64,000 nt of DNA from Ariolimax columbianus (GCA_036924085.1 JAVGWX010000019.1:12266196-12330195), one strand, 5' to 3'; counted from the first letter of the stretch, positions 1 through 11,352 are shown. The notes: generated by a model not told the origin, from the sequence alone. Numbers and translations are program-made.

Positions 1-1143
1 AGATAGTTTCGGTTGTCGTTTGGCTGCAGGAATTTGCCATTTAAACTTAATTTTGTATTTTGGGGTTTGATTGAAAGCGAGAATATTGTGCATGTGGTTT
101 TCTCCACGTTTATTTTGACCAGCCATGAGTTCGCCCACTCTTCCAGCGATATTAGGGCCTGCTGCATTCGAATTCTTGCTATGGTGAGATTCTTTTCAGA
201 GGTCCACATAGCTAGATCGTCTGCAAACATTGAGCTGTGGACTCTTCTTGGTATATTCTCTGTAATGTCGCTTATATACACCAGGAAAAGTGTGGGTGAC
301 AGTACTCCCCCTTGGGGTACTCCCTGCTCAAGTGTCACCTTTTTGCTCATCTGCCCTTGTACTTGGACTCTGGCCGTTCTGTTTTTGAGGTAGTGGTTGA
401 TCCACTTGTACATTTTCCCACAAACATCACTTCTTCTTAGCTTTACTCCAAGTCCATCTTTCCACTTTGTCAAATGCCTTTTCCAGGTCCACCCACACCG
501 CTACTGTGTGTTTCTGTTCCTGGTAGGCCTCTTCTATTTCCTGAGCTATGAGGATGACCTGGTCCTCAGTGGATCTGTGCTGTCTAAAGCCGGCTTGATG
601 TGGAATTAGTATTCGTTTTTCTTCCAGATGCCACATCAGTCTTTGGTTTATCATACGTTCCATCAGCTTGACGACATAGCTCAGTCGGCTGATAGGCCTG
701 TATCCATTTGGATCTGTTTTGTCCTTTCCTGTTTTTGGTACTGGTACAAGTACTGCGTCTTTCCATGCCTGGGGTACAATTCCCCTTTTCCAGCTTTGGT
801 TCTGGACCGATAGCAGTTTCCTCTTCGCTGTTTGGCCCAGCCCCATCAGCATTTCGTTTGTTATCCCGTCTTTTCCGGGAGATTTCCTTTTCTTTAATGT
901 TCTCATGGCCACTTCCATTTCGCTCATTGTTAATTTGGCCATCATATGCTCTTCAGGTGCCGTATTGATGTTGTCGTGCCCCTTTTGCTCTTCACTAATG
1001 TCTGTTTGCCTATCTGCAGGGACCTCGATGTGCTTTGATCTGGCATAGTGATCGACAAAAGCGTTTGCGGCTTTCTTACCAGTGAGCAAGTTTTCGCCCT
1101 GCTTGATGGTAATTTGTTTGTTTGACGGGGTTTCGTCATTCAT
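1..1143 (-). pseudogene. LINE (non-LTR) reverse transcriptase fragment, frameshifted and cut by window edge
   Basis: Reverse transcriptase of a non-LTR retrotransposon, which would copy element RNA at the nicked target site. Reading leftward from the Met at 1143, the finger and palm motifs appear in order: KSPGKDGITNEM (about residue 87), PNGYRPISR (about 145), QAGFRQHRSTEDQ (about 182) and the motif A block VDLEKAFDK with its catalytic Asp near residue 219. A frameshift near 461-465, apparently a 2-base loss just after FDKV, moves the frame. The second frame stays open to the window edge and carries GVPQGGVLSPTLF (about 290-330) and the catalytic FADD box at 216-227. No endonuclease domain lies upstream; the frame closes near 1235, so the copy looks 5'-truncated. 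The C-terminus lies outside the window. Jockey/I-like clade is likely. It may be the same family as the 39.3 and 56.6 kb tails, but no overlap exists here to prove it. Confidence 0.9.
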
Positions 1144-1297
1144 ATCCGTGGAATCATCATCATGACTCTGACGACTTAGTTGCTGCGATTGATATGGTAG
1201 CCACTCAACTTGAGAGCAACTCCTGTGCGATTATTTTGTAGTGAGTTACAGTGGCTTTCTTCCCTCCATGAGGCATAGTTGAAAAAGTGAACCTATT

Positions 1298-1345
1298 GAC
1301 TGTGGTGTAATGCGAGGCTCGTCAGTAAATTTACCATCATGGGGA
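1298..1345 (-). repeat. Dispersed repeat copy (GCATTACACTACA family), short
   Basis: The stretch TGTGGTGTAATGCGAGGCTC is the reverse complement of a block also found near 11.88 and 24.89 kb on the plus strand, and again on the minus strand near 38.67 kb. Only about 45 bases are clearly shared here. The rest of 1146-1414 shows no gene or repeat I recognise. Confidence 0.45.
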
Positions 1346-1414
1346 ATAAGGTGTTGATCCCCACCTCCTCGGCCTGATTAGGTTGACACAGCCAGTTTCT
1401 AAGAAACCCAACAA

Positions 1415-1905
1415 GTAAGGGAGGTGGAGTCCCCACCAGTAGGGGAGGCAGAGTACTGACCAGTACGAGAGGTGGAGTCTCCACCAGTACGGGAGGTGGA
1501 GTCCTGACCAGTACGGGAGGTAGAGTCCTGACCAGTACGGGCGGTGGAGTCCTGGCCAGTACGGGAGGTGGAGTTCTGGCCAGTACGGGAGGTGGAGTCC
1601 TGACCAGTACGGGAGGTGGATTCCTGACCAGTACGGGAGGTGGAGTCTCCACCAGTACGGGAGGTGGAGTCCTGACCAGTACGAGAGGTGGAGTCCTGGC
1701 CAGTACGGGAGGTGGAGTTCTGACCAGTACGGGAGGTGGAGTCAAGACCAGTACGGGAGGTGGAGTCCTGACCAGTACGGGAGGTGGAGTCTCCCCCAGT
1801 ACTGGAGGTGGAGTCCTGACCAGTACGGGAGTTGGAGTCTCGACCGGGAGGTGGAGTCCTGACCAGCACGGGAGGTGGAGTCTCCACCAGTACGTGGGTG
1901 GAGTC
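1415..1905. repeat. 24-bp minisatellite, about 20 copies
   Basis: Tandem units built on ACCAGTACGGGAGGTGGAGT plus CCTG or CTCC. The period is 24, a multiple of three, so open frames run through it on the minus strand (PPVLVRTP-type and STSRTGQD-type repeats). These are repeat translations, not genes. Units drift toward both ends (AGGGGAGGCAG near 1440; shortened units near 1840-1890). Confidence 0.9.
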
Positions 1906-2148
1906 TTGATTAGTATATTTCACGTAACCTTGATAATTTTTTGTTCCTATCCAGCTGTAAATTGGTACTTCGGTACTGTTAGTAAACAACATACTGAGAA
2001 AGCAAGTTGGTCATACAACAGCACCATCGCGTGGAGAACTCTGGTCACCCTACATCCGCATGCTCCAGATTTGAAGAACACTACTGCAATTCGCCAACTG
2101 ACACTCTTTTCGCGATGCAAAAAAGAGTAATCATACTCAACGTAGGTA

Positions 2149-2165
2149 TTCAACAACAATAGCAA

Positions 2166-2206
<41 letters not shown>

Positions 2207-2255
2207 ACAACAACATCAACAACAACAACCACAACAACAGCATCAACAACAGCAG

Positions 2256-2310
<55 letters not shown>

Positions 2311-2311
2311 A

Positions 2312-2346
<35 letters not shown>

Positions 2347-2399
2347 AACAGCAGCAACAACAGCAGCAACAACAACAACAACAACAACAGCATCAACAA

Positions 2400-2430
<31 letters not shown>

Positions 2431-2443
2431 AACAACAAAAACA

Positions 2444-2520
<77 letters not shown>

Positions 2521-2521
2521 A
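2149..2521. repeat. CAA/CAG (CAR)n trinucleotide tract, about 370 bp
   Basis: Almost pure CAA and CAG triplets on the plus strand, broken by a few CAT, CCA and AAA. The plus Q frame has no Met and is closed by TAG upstream and TGA at about 2537. The minus frame reads poly-Leu. Interruptions recur with local periodicity (CAGCAG followed by several CAA), suggesting expansion by slippage of compound blocks. A polyglutamine exon is possible in principle, but no splice or coding context supports it. Confidence 0.9.
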
Positions 2522-3139
2522 ATCCCATATCAGTGTGTGACCTATTTATGAACTTTACTCTACATAGGTTCACCTCCAACGTCTGAACTGGGTCAGCGTC
2601 AATGTTCTTCGTTGTAGTAAAAAATGTATAAAGCCATGCACGTGTGAGACACGTGACCATTCTTAATATAAACATTTTAAAACCCTAGGGTTACTTTGAA
2701 CCGACACGAAACAATACCACTAATCCATCAACAACAAAAACTATAGGCTAACATGAAATAGCGTGATCTGATTACACAAGCTTTGACGAAACCAGGTATC
2801 TCCATTTACCGACGAATTTTATCCAGGTGATTTGGTTTCCGGTTTTAAAACGTATTATCTGAGCTTGATATGTCGTCACACAAGACGTATTTGAAAAAGA
2901 AAACTATTTAATGAGAGTTGAAATAACATGAAACGGCACTTTCGTCGGAAGATTGTTTAACAGTATAAAATGATTCACTGCCGATGGGAAAAAACGAAGG
3001 AAACAATTAATTCACACGACTGTGTTTGAACATGGAACAAGAATTAGCAAGTAAAATACGATTCCACCACATTCACATACGATTTAACTCATTTTGATTA
3101 TCTGCCTTGTTAAATCCACAATGGGAATACACTACAGTT
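2522..3139. other. No recognisable feature
   Basis: AT-rich DNA without a coherent open frame, tandem repeat or transposon motif that I can identify. Confidence 0.5.
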
Positions 3140-3530
3140 AATGATTTGGCAGCAGTCAGCGACTCAAAGCTGGCAGTTTGTAATAGGGTCATGGAACCAC
3201 AGCTATCTAAGACCATATCCTGTCTCCAAGCGGCAGCCCTGGGAACGGGCTGCATTCATGTAGCCAGGGTTAAGAGAATATGAATCGCAGTGATAAGACA
3301 AACTCGATTCTAAAAACAGTCAGCTGAAATCAGTTGTGTCGGACCGAAAGACGCATATATCGCAGACAGGTTGTAAACTGTGATGCAACGTCCTTTTGAG
3401 GAGGAAGGCACAAGAAGAAGATGAAGAAGAAGAATGTGAAGAAGAAGAAGAAAAAAAAAGAAGAAGACAATAAGGAGAAGAAGAAGAAGAAGAAGAAGAA
3501 GAAGAAGAAGGCAAATAAGAAGTAGAAAAA
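3140..3530 (+). mobile_element. Decayed GAA-tailed SINE-like element with long GAA tail
   Basis: This is a diverged copy of the element seen at 23.65, 32.22, 34.4 and 35.5 kb. Shared blocks in the same order are GCAGCAGTCAGCGACTCA, GAACCACAGCTATCTAAG, GTTGTGTCGGACCGAAAG and ATATCGCAGACAGGTTGTAA. It is followed by an expanded purine tract of GAAGAA units from about 3406 to 3530, in the position where other copies carry a short (GAA)n tail. The tail has therefore probably grown by slippage after insertion. The tract yields poly-F/poly-S minus-strand frames that are not genes. Confidence 0.65.
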
Positions 3531-3835
3531 ATCAACAACAATGTTTATAACACAAGTATACATATTCCCAAAAATGTCAGCAGCGATGATGGCTAACACA
3601 CATGTCAGTAATTGGAAATGTACAGCACAGTTTTGGCTAAATACATTTCGGTAATGTTCGTTTGTAATAAGAATTCATCATGTAAGACAATTCAGATATC
3701 AAGAACAAATGTTTACAAACGACGCCAGACTGGAAAGGAAGATAGACGCAAGAATTCAAAATGCTACCACTAGCATGAAAACTATTACCATTACTTAAAC
3801 ATATAAAAATGCCAATGCATACAAACTTCTCAACA

Positions 3836-4199
3836 AAGAATCGAATCAGAGTCAAGATGTTACAGAAAGATCTTCAGAATACTCTGGACGGAGAAAAAGA
3901 CAAATGTAGACATTCGGCAAGAGTTGAACATAGAGGAGAACTGGTTTATCAATCCCATTTTGGACAGAAATGTGTAATACCTTGGTCACTTCAAGAGACA
4001 CAACGGTCTTGAGGGAACAGTGATGGAAGGTATGGTGCCAGGCGAGAGAGGAAGGGGTAGACCAAGAAGACGATGGCACTAAGATATACAGGAATGCCTG
4101 GGTATGACTGTGGCGGATGCTGGTATTTTGGCAAGGGAACGAGTTTCTTTCAGACAAACTGTGATGGGAGCGACGTTCTATAACGGACAGGCTACATAA
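3836..4199 (+). pseudogene. RTE-like LINE C-terminal fragment (3' end)
   Basis: Homologous, by eye, to the minus-strand copy at 50471-50980. In one plus frame I read RCYRKIFRI, VDIRQELNIEENW, FKRHNGLEGTVMEGMVPGE, RGRGRPRRRWH, DIQECLGMTVADAGI and RVSFRQTVMGATFYNGQ. In-frame stops occur after RRRWH and at two or more earlier sites, so it is dead. This region follows the polymerase domain in RTE-type elements and is often the only part left after 5' truncation. Upstream DNA (3531-3835) shows nothing I recognise. Confidence 0.8.
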
Positions 4200-5062
4200 A
4201 GATGATTATACAGAACGACTACCGACTGATCAGCGCAGTGGTAGAGGTCTCGCTTAACATATCAAACGTACGAGGTCGAACTGCGACTACGGGCAGCTTA
4301 GGCTGACCCAACTGTAAATGGGTACCTGGCTGATGGCTCGGTATGAAAAAGACAGCAGGGAGAGGAACTGGCCACGAAGTCTAAAAACAACTGTGGCTTG
4401 GTATAATAGAAGCTGTAACACTTCATCCCCGACGGCAGTGTCTGCTATGGGACTACCTTTTCCTTGAACAAAGAGTTTGATGTTCATAATTATGAGATGT
4501 CTGTTGCGAAGTGATCTGGAGTCCTCTGTGACGAATGCGATAGCTGCCTCGAATAACGTTCAGTAACCCTGGACAACATACATTGATGTGACAGCGCACG
4601 CGGGTGACAAACCAATGGAAACACTGGCGACCAACATCCCACTCGACCACCGCGTCGAACTCCCAGAACATGTCATCCTAATGCAGCCACTTATATAACG
4701 GCCACCCTTACTGCACACATGACGACTGCACCCCTGTACCAACCCCTATCAGATTTTAGACAAACTCTCGGAATGCTCTGTAAAATCAGCACATCGCATA
4801 CCTGAAGAAAACAACTCAGAGAGGGCGGCGGAAACACACACAAATAAGTGCAAATACTAGATACATACATACGTTATCACTATGCCGGGAGAGGGTTGGG
4901 CCCCACTCGGTAAGAGATATGCCCAAGACACATCCCTCACGTGCTTATCCTTCCCTTCCCTTATAACCTGTAAAATTATATACTTGCAATCAAGCGGTAA
5001 ATGTAACTAGATGATGTTGTACACAGCTAGGAAATCTGACAGAACAACACCATGTGTAGTAT
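4200..5062. other. No recognisable feature
   Basis: Mixed-composition DNA with short uninterpretable open frames. I see no transposon motif, tandem array or RNA gene. Confidence 0.45.
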
Positions 5063-5065
5063 ATT

Positions 5066-6427
5066 CGAGGGGGCTTCAAATTAAAAACTTTAAATATGTT
5101 ATTGATACATTTTTTCTGAAAAAATTTAACACAACTGTCCTTATTCGATGTGGGCCACCATCGCGTTCCGTAAACGTCCTTAGACGCCTATAATTTGTGT
5201 GGATTCCTGCAGAAAAAATGTTGTTAGTTGCATGTATATTCACTCGTGCAAGCACCTGCTGGACCTGTTTATTGTACCTGACATTACTTCTTCCCAATGG
5301 CTCTGTTAGTGGTACAAAGATGTGAAAGTCACTTGGGGCTAGCTCTGGTGAGTACAATGTGGAAGACACTGAAGGTGGAGGTCCTACATGGTTGCACCCG
5401 CTGCTAGGACAGCACAATCTCGAGAAATGGAATGTTGCAGAATGACACTATTTCCTCAGAAGTCCACGTCGCTTAGATTTGATTGCGGGTCGAAGGTGAT
5501 TCCTCACAAAAATCTCAATACGAGGAATTGGCGACAGTGCTCTCCCTTGGCATGTGGTGCTTGAAAATTAGGCCTGGAACATCCCCAAAAATAAGTCAGC
5601 TTAACCATCCCTGCGGATTGCTACGTGCTAAATTTCTTCGGTTTCGGTAAAAAAGGGATGGCGCCATTCCTTGCTCGCTCTCTTCGTTTCAAGCTCGTGG
5701 TAGCGAACCTCAGTTTCATCTCCAGCAATAATTCGTGTCAAGCCAGGCATCAACATGTCGTTGTTTCAATTCTGGAGTAAGTTGCCGTAGCCCCCACCTT
5801 GCAGACACTCTGTGGACTGTAGCACATCCTGGACGATATAATATACTGAACCGGGACTGATGTCCAGATGTGCAACTTCATTCACAATCAATCGGCGAGT
5901 TTGCTTTACTCGGAGATCAACGGCTGCAATCGACTTTGGGGTAACTACTCGGTCTGTCTAACCAAGTCGTGAACAGCCTGTCAGAGAAATCATGCCTGTT
6001 TGTGAGCCTCCTACTGCACTCACAAACATGCTGGAGTGAAATGCTTGCATGGCGGTACTGGACCTTCATTCACACATGAATCTGTATAGGTTTCAACACT
6101 TTCGCTGCTGAAGAAAACGGATTACAGAATGCTTGTATGGCGGTACCGGCCCTTCATTCACACATTTGAATCTGTATAGGTTTCAACCTTCCACTGATGA
6201 AAAAATCGGATTACAGAACGCTGAACTTCTTTTGTGCATGTCAATAGCAGGACGGCCATATTTTAACTGCAATTATAACGGCAACCTGTTCGTCTCGTCT
6301 ACAACGTGATGGTACGTGCAAAGGAATTTGACACCATTAGAAACTTTATTAACAAGTTACAATACAAAGACATCGCTTCTCTCATTTCTATACTCTACTT
6401 TGAAGGTTATTATTTGAAGCCCCATCG
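5066..6427 (-). mobile_element. Mariner-family DNA transposon, near full length, inactivated
   Basis: Cut-and-paste transposon with degenerate terminal inverted repeats: CGAGGGGGCTTCAAAT at 5066-5082 and, inverted, ATTTGAAGCCCCATCG near 6411-6427. The ~1.36 kb length fits mariner. On the minus strand I read RLIVNEVAHLDISPGSVYYI (second helix-turn-helix, about 5830-5935), IAGDETEVRYHELETKR with the first catalytic Asp in GDET at 5712-5723, and YSPELAPSDFHIF (about 5316-5362) near the C-terminus. The block that should hold the second Asp (HDNARPH-type) is scrambled. Stops and frameshifts are frequent. An open frame of 113 codons (5076-5417) is just the C-terminal remnant. A ~90-bp internal tandem duplication lies at about 6036-6216. 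Confidence 0.85.
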
Positions 6428-6962
6428 TATAAACAGGTGGTCGAAGACGAGACACCGAGTGAACTGACAGCAGCAAGTGATTGATAGCTGATTGCTACAG
6501 TTGGAGTTTGCGAACCAGAGCTGAACAATGCCGTGTTCTGCCTCTAAGTGCCGGTTCTGGAAACAGACTCGACTCGTGCAGCCTTGTTAAGAGAATAATG
6601 ATCGATGTAATTTCAGAGCAAAGATCTCGTGTACACGCGTGTGGCACATTGGTAATGTGGTGTTAGGCCCCTATTTACCTAACACATGCCACACTAGGTG
6701 TGATGTAGTCAGCACCATGCTGGCCGTCTTTATTTCACAGATCACTCTGGTACCTTATGTTTGCTAGGCCGGGTCAATCTTGTCCCGTCGGCGATAACAT
6801 AAATATCTTGCATTAACTGGGGATTGAACTCTGGACCATCGACTGTTCAGGCAATGTACATTCGCAGAGGGAAGGTAAACCCCATCGCAAGAAAGTCGGC
6901 CTGAAACTTGATGTGTCTGGCCCCACATATCGTAGCCTCTCTGTAAACAACGACACAGTCTC
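6428..6962. other. No confident feature
   Basis: Short open frames only. A weak tRNA B-box-like stretch on the minus strand near 6815-6835 (GAGTTCAATCCCC) hints at an old SINE, but no matching A box is clear. Confidence 0.4.
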
Positions 6963-7442
6963 ACAACGCCCTTATCTGAGCATGCTGAAAAGAATACAAA
7001 AAAGAGCGACAAAGATGATAGTGGGATTCTAGAATTACAGTAATGAGGAAAGACTCAGAAAAACCGGCCTATAGTGTCTAGAAGAGAGAAGAATTCGTGG
7101 TGACTTATTACAGGTTTATAAGATGATCAGAGGAATGGATAAATTAGACTATAACAATTTTTTTTTTAAAATACATCCACCCACAATAACAAGATGGCAT
7201 AGCTACAAGCTGACTAAAGAGCGGTCCAGATTAGATATTAGGAAATATTTTGTTAGTCAGAGAGTGGTGTATGCTTGGAATGCATTGCCAGGGGAGGTAG
7301 TGGAGGCAGGGACAGTTAATGCATTTAAGAATAAGCTGGATGCGCATAGCTTTTTGAGCAAGGTGATGTAAATATAACTGGTTGTATACAGACTCTGCAG
7401 GGTCTTCTAAACCAGTATAAAGACGTTAAGTTAAGTTAAGAA
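6963..7442 (+). pseudogene. CR1/L2-like LINE C-terminal fragment with TTAAG tail
   Basis: The plus strand reads MLKRIQKRATKMIVGF, then EERLRKTGL, LEERRIRGDLLQVYKMI, an open stretch from 7123 (MIRGMDKLDYNNFFF), RWHSYKLTKERSRLDIRKYF and SQRVVYAWNALPGEVVEAG, ending VNAFKNKLDAHSF and a stop at about 7371. This order (QRRATKMI, EERR-RGDLI, R-F-QRVV-WN-LP, F-N-LD) is the region after the polymerase in CR1/L2-type elements. One in-frame stop lies after each of IVGF and KTGL, so the copy is dead. The DNA ends in TTAAG repeats (about 7428-7442), like the short tandem tails of that clade. Confidence 0.85.
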
Positions 7443-8220
7443 CGAACGCTGACAACAGGCACACAAATATATAAGGGGACATAGAATTAAGTTTGTTAGT
7501 CTAACCAAACGAATGTCTCCAAACTTATCAACTACGTGAGTTTATAAAAGCATGCAGAAGGGTATCAAAACAAAAGGAATACTAAGAGAAAAATAAAGAC
7601 GAGATTAAGTAATTACTACAGAGGCATGGACTGAAAATAGCAAATGTCCCCAGATAACAGGGAAAAGAAAAGTGTATCTTCCCACGATGTGTAATGATTG
7701 GTGAATAAAGAAGAACAGGAAGTAATGTATGTTTCGTACGTATAAGGATACTGTCACCGGTTGAAATGTGTGTCTCACAACATGACACTACATTACGGCA
7801 TTCTCTTGTTTTACCTACAGTCTGTCACTAATTGGCTTCTATGCAACATGATTAGCTTTCTAACACAAGAAATCACATTACAGTGAAATTGAATTAGTAG
7901 AATTCATTTTGGCATTCTGGAAACCACGACTATACCATTGGACAACGAATGACAAGACGTGGAGAGTGTGGGATCACTGGCTGGTTTCAGAGTGAGTGAA
8001 GACATCACAAAGATGGAAATTGTATCGTCCTCCGCCACCAGCAAGGCGTAAAGTGCAACGGCTCAGTACCACACCCGGACACAAACAAAACGAAGTCTAC
8101 GATCTGGCCACAAAGCTTTCGTCAGGGATTAGAAACATTAAAAAAAATTTCCAACAAATAACAACAAAATGTAAAATGAACGGTTAATGTTCGCAGCCAT
8201 TACAAGATGCACTAGGAAAT
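7443..8220. other. No recognisable feature
   Basis: Unassigned DNA. Short open frames at 7582-7788 (minus) and 7996-8187 (plus) show no motif I recognise. Confidence 0.45.
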
Positions 8221-8850
8221 TCTAAGACATGACGTGCTAAGAAAACGTGTGACACGACGTGACAGGTCGAAGATGTGAGATACGACGTGCAAGGAGGAAG
8301 TTGTGAGATACGACGTGCCAGGGAGATGAGAGACACGACGTGCCAGGGAGATGTGAGACACGACGTGCCAGGAAGATGAGAGACACGACGTGCGAGGGAG
8401 ATGTGAGACACGACGTGCCATGGAGATGTGAGGCATGACGTGCCAGGAAGATGAGAGACACGACGTGCCAGGAGGATGAGAGACACGACGTGCCAGGAAG
8501 ATGATAGACACGACGTGCCAAAAAGAAGAGAGACATGACGTGCCAAGGAGATGAGAGACATGACGTGCCAAGAAGATGAGAGACACAACGTTCGAAGGAG
8601 ATGTGAGACATTACGTGCGAGGGAGATGTGAGACATGACGTGCCAGGGAGATGAGAGACACGACGTGCGAGGGAGATGTGAGACATGACGTGCGAGGGAG
8701 ATGTGAGACACGACGTGCCAGGGAGATGTGAGACATGACGTGCGACGGAGATGTGAGACATGACGTGCGAGGGAGATGTGAGACATGACGTGCGAGGGAG
8801 ATGTGAGACATGACGTGCCAGGAAGATGTGAGACATGACGTGCCAGCTAC
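8221..8850. repeat. 25-bp satellite, about 25 copies
   Basis: Tandem units of form ACGACGTGCCAGGGAGATGT plus GAGAC. Period 25 is not a multiple of three, so the translated repeat (SHISLARHV, SHLPRTSCL and similar) rotates frame every unit and yields several overlapping minus-strand frames of 60-200 codons. None is a gene. Two unit variants alternate: GTGCCA and GTGCGA. Confidence 0.92.
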
Positions 8851-8861
8851 GAAGTAAAGTG

Positions 8862-8979
8862 TAATAGGTTAGGACATAACTTTGGAGCAGGCTGAAGTAT
8901 TTGCAAGAGATCCCATTTTTTTTTCAGACGTGATGTGGCGGGAACGACGTTCTGTAAAGGACATTCTACATGATGATAG
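8862..8979 (+). pseudogene. RTE-like LINE 3' tip
   Basis: Diverged match to the last ~120 bases of the copies at 3836-4199 and 50471-50980: GCTGAAGTATTTGCAAGAGA, then TTCAGACGTGATG, GGAACGACGTTCTGTAAAGG and CATTCTACATGATGA. It is followed at once by the (AT)n tract, an arrangement consistent with a simple-repeat LINE tail. Confidence 0.6.
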
Positions 8980-8982
8980 TTA

Positions 8983-9056
<74 letters not shown>
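8983..9056. repeat. (AT)n microsatellite
   Basis: About 36 AT dinucleotides between an RTE 3' tip and a mariner terminal repeat. Both neighbours could explain it: as a LINE tail, or as a TA-rich target for mariner. Confidence 0.95.
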
Positions 9057-9058
<2 letters not shown>

Positions 9059-9060
9059 GA

Positions 9061-9496
9061 GGCGTGTTCAAATGAAATCGGACCAAATTGCAACATGTGA
9101 ACAGATTAACGATGTGCATGATGACGTTAGAATATAATATAGATATAATAGATAACTGACGTCCTACTTTAAACATCGTTATCCAGTTCTTCACTCTTGT
9201 CTTCGACACACTTTTGTCACCATACACTTCCTGCATTTTGCAATAAGTGTTTACTGGTCGACATCCTTCAGCTGTTAGAAACCAAATCACAGCTCGCTGA
9301 TCAACTTTGGACGGATCCTGTAACACATCCGTCATGTTTTCAAGGGTCTGATGAGGAAACTTTGAGTGGGAAAATAATGAAATTTTGGAAACTTGACGGT
9401 TGGTATGTGCTGTTTACACCAGAAGTGAGGCCATCCTGCACATCGTTCGTATGTTCACATGTTGCAATTTGGTCCGGTCTCATTTGAACACCTATC
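9061..9496 (-). mobile_element. Short mariner derivative with ~40-bp terminal inverted repeats and only the N-terminal transposase
   Basis: GGCGTGTTCAAATGAAATCG and GACCAAATTGCAACATGTGAAC start at 9062; their inverted counterpart GTTCACATGTTGCAATTTGG... runs to about 9493, giving TIRs of about 40 bp. On the minus strand from 9335 the frame reads VDQRAVIWFLTAEGCRPVN, MQEVYGDKSVSKTRVKNW and ITMFKVGR, the first helix-turn-helix of mariner transposases (DNA-end recognition). The catalytic domain is absent; AT-rich DNA replaces it, so this is a deletion derivative that could only move in trans. The plus open frame at 9197-9487 is its shadow. (AT)n lies on both sides (also 9507-9537), consistent with TA insertion. 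Confidence 0.8.
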
Positions 9497-9513
9497 GTGT
9501 GTATATATATATT

Positions 9514-9540
<27 letters not shown>

Positions 9541-9546
<6 letters not shown>

Positions 9547-10564
9547 AATTAAGAAATGGAAATAAATGAAAATTTAGGCAAAAACGAAAGACAGAAACCG
9601 AAGAGGATTGAAACGAACAAGAAGAAAGGCATAAAGAAGTAAAGAAAAGAGAAGAAAAAGAAAAATTAGTAGCAAAACAAGAACAACAATCAAAAAAGAA
9701 AATTAATGCATTATGTTGTCACAGGCGATCAAAATAAAAATCAATGTCTTAACTTTTCTGTGACACTGTTTAGGCGCCATGTTCATTATAGTTGTAATGC
9801 GAATGACATGTTTTAATCGATGGCGCACCGTATTCGTGTGTGCATTTCATTAATATTCCTACAATGCCTTCCAACACTTCAAACAAATTAAGACAAATTG
9901 TCAATACGGGATCAAACTGGTACTGAAGTCTAATACTTCGACATTATGAACATGTCGGCCATTCTATTGGTTGAATTCTGCATACCAGCTTCATGTCATG
10001 ATAAATGACCACCCTCTCTCTTTGACATATAATGGGAACCATTTCAACAGACCAGCCAATTTTCCTACAATTCAGCAGAAAAGCCGCATAACTGGTCATG
10101 CACACAGTTTATTGAATTATTTCCCACAATGAATACGGCTACGATCAGATCTGCAAATGCTTATGGTTGCCATGTATAGATCGGCGTTCAAAGTAAAGAG
10201 AATGGTTTAGTGTTCCAGCAAATTAGCTAGCAAATCTGCACTCTAAAATCTCACGCCTGCTTCGTGTTACGTTTTGTTCTGTCGCTCTATTTGCTCATTT
10301 TCTCATATTTTGTTATTTTGTGTAATGTTATGTTGTATAGAAATCTCATACTGAACTCTGGCAGATTCATAGGTGTTCAATCTTAATCAACAAATAGCAA
10401 AGGGTGTGGATTTGTATATTTTTTGTAGCTCGCTTTATCTATGCTCTGTGTCTCAATCCTTTCAAGTGCATCGCTCTGCTTGACCGACTTCTGGATCTGT
10501 CAATTGTTGATTTGTTGATAAAAATGTTGAGAGTGAACTAGTTCTCGTCGATTGATTTTCTTTG
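9541..10564. other. No recognisable feature
   Basis: AT-rich DNA with no long frame, tandem array or transposon signature that I can identify. Confidence 0.5.
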
Positions 10565-11330
10565 GGAAGTTATAAATTATAGAAAACGGTATTTGGAGAT
10601 CATTGCTAGCAGCTGTGAAACTAGGAAGTTATAAATTATAGAAAACGGTATTTGGAGATCATTGCTAGCAGCTGTGAAACTAGGAAGTTATAAATTATAG
10701 AAAACGGTATTTGGTGATCATTGCTAACAGTTGTGAAACTAGGAAGTTATAAATTATAGAAAACGGTATTTGGAGATCATTGCTAACAGCTGTGAAACCA
10801 GGAAGTTATAAATTATAGAAAACGGTATTTGGAGATCATCGCTAACAGCTGTGAAACTAGGAAGTCATAAATTATAGAAAACGGTATTTGGTGATCATTG
10901 CTAACAGCTGTGAAACCAGGAAGTTAAAAATTATAGAAAACGGTATTTGGTGATCATTGCTAACAGCTGTGAAACTATGAAGTTATAAATTATAGAAAAC
11001 GGTATTTGGTGATCATTGCTAACAGTTGTGAAACTAGAAAGTTATAAATTATAGAAAACGGTATTTGGTGATCATTGCTAACAGCTGTGAAACTAGGAAG
11101 TTATAAATTATTGAAAATGGTATTTGGAGATCATCGCTAGCAGCTGCGAAACTAGGAAGTTATAAATTATAGAAAACGGTATTTGGAGATCATCGCTAGC
11201 AGCTGTGAAACTAGGAAGTTATAAATTATAGAAAACGGTATTTGGAGATCATTGCTAACAGCTGTGAAACTAGGAAGTTATAAATTATAGAAAACGGTAT
11301 TTGGAGATCATTGCTAACAGTTGTGAAACA
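10565..11330. repeat. 59-bp satellite, 13 copies
   Basis: Very uniform head-to-tail units beginning GGAAGTTATAAATTATAGAA, with AACGGTATTTGG and GATCATTGCTA(A/G)CAGCTGTG following. Units start at 10565, 10624 and every 59 bases after. Variant sites (GGAGATC/GGTGATC, TAACAG/TAGCAG) are shared between neighbours, indicating recent local homogenisation. Stops in all frames exclude coding. Confidence 0.95.
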
Positions 11331-11352
11331 AGAGACTTACTAAATATTTTTT

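Noticed and set aside
1947..2675. 242-codon minus-strand open frame
   Set aside because: Its core is poly-Leu from the CAA/CAG tract; the flanking ~50 codons on each side have no recognisable domain.
6815..6870. tRNA-like B box on the minus strand
   Set aside because: GAGTTCAATCCCC fits a B box, but no A box at proper distance is convincing and no SINE body matches.
8184..8836. ~200-codon minus-strand frames with SHISLARHV-like repeats
   Set aside because: Translation of the 25-bp satellite at 8221-8850.
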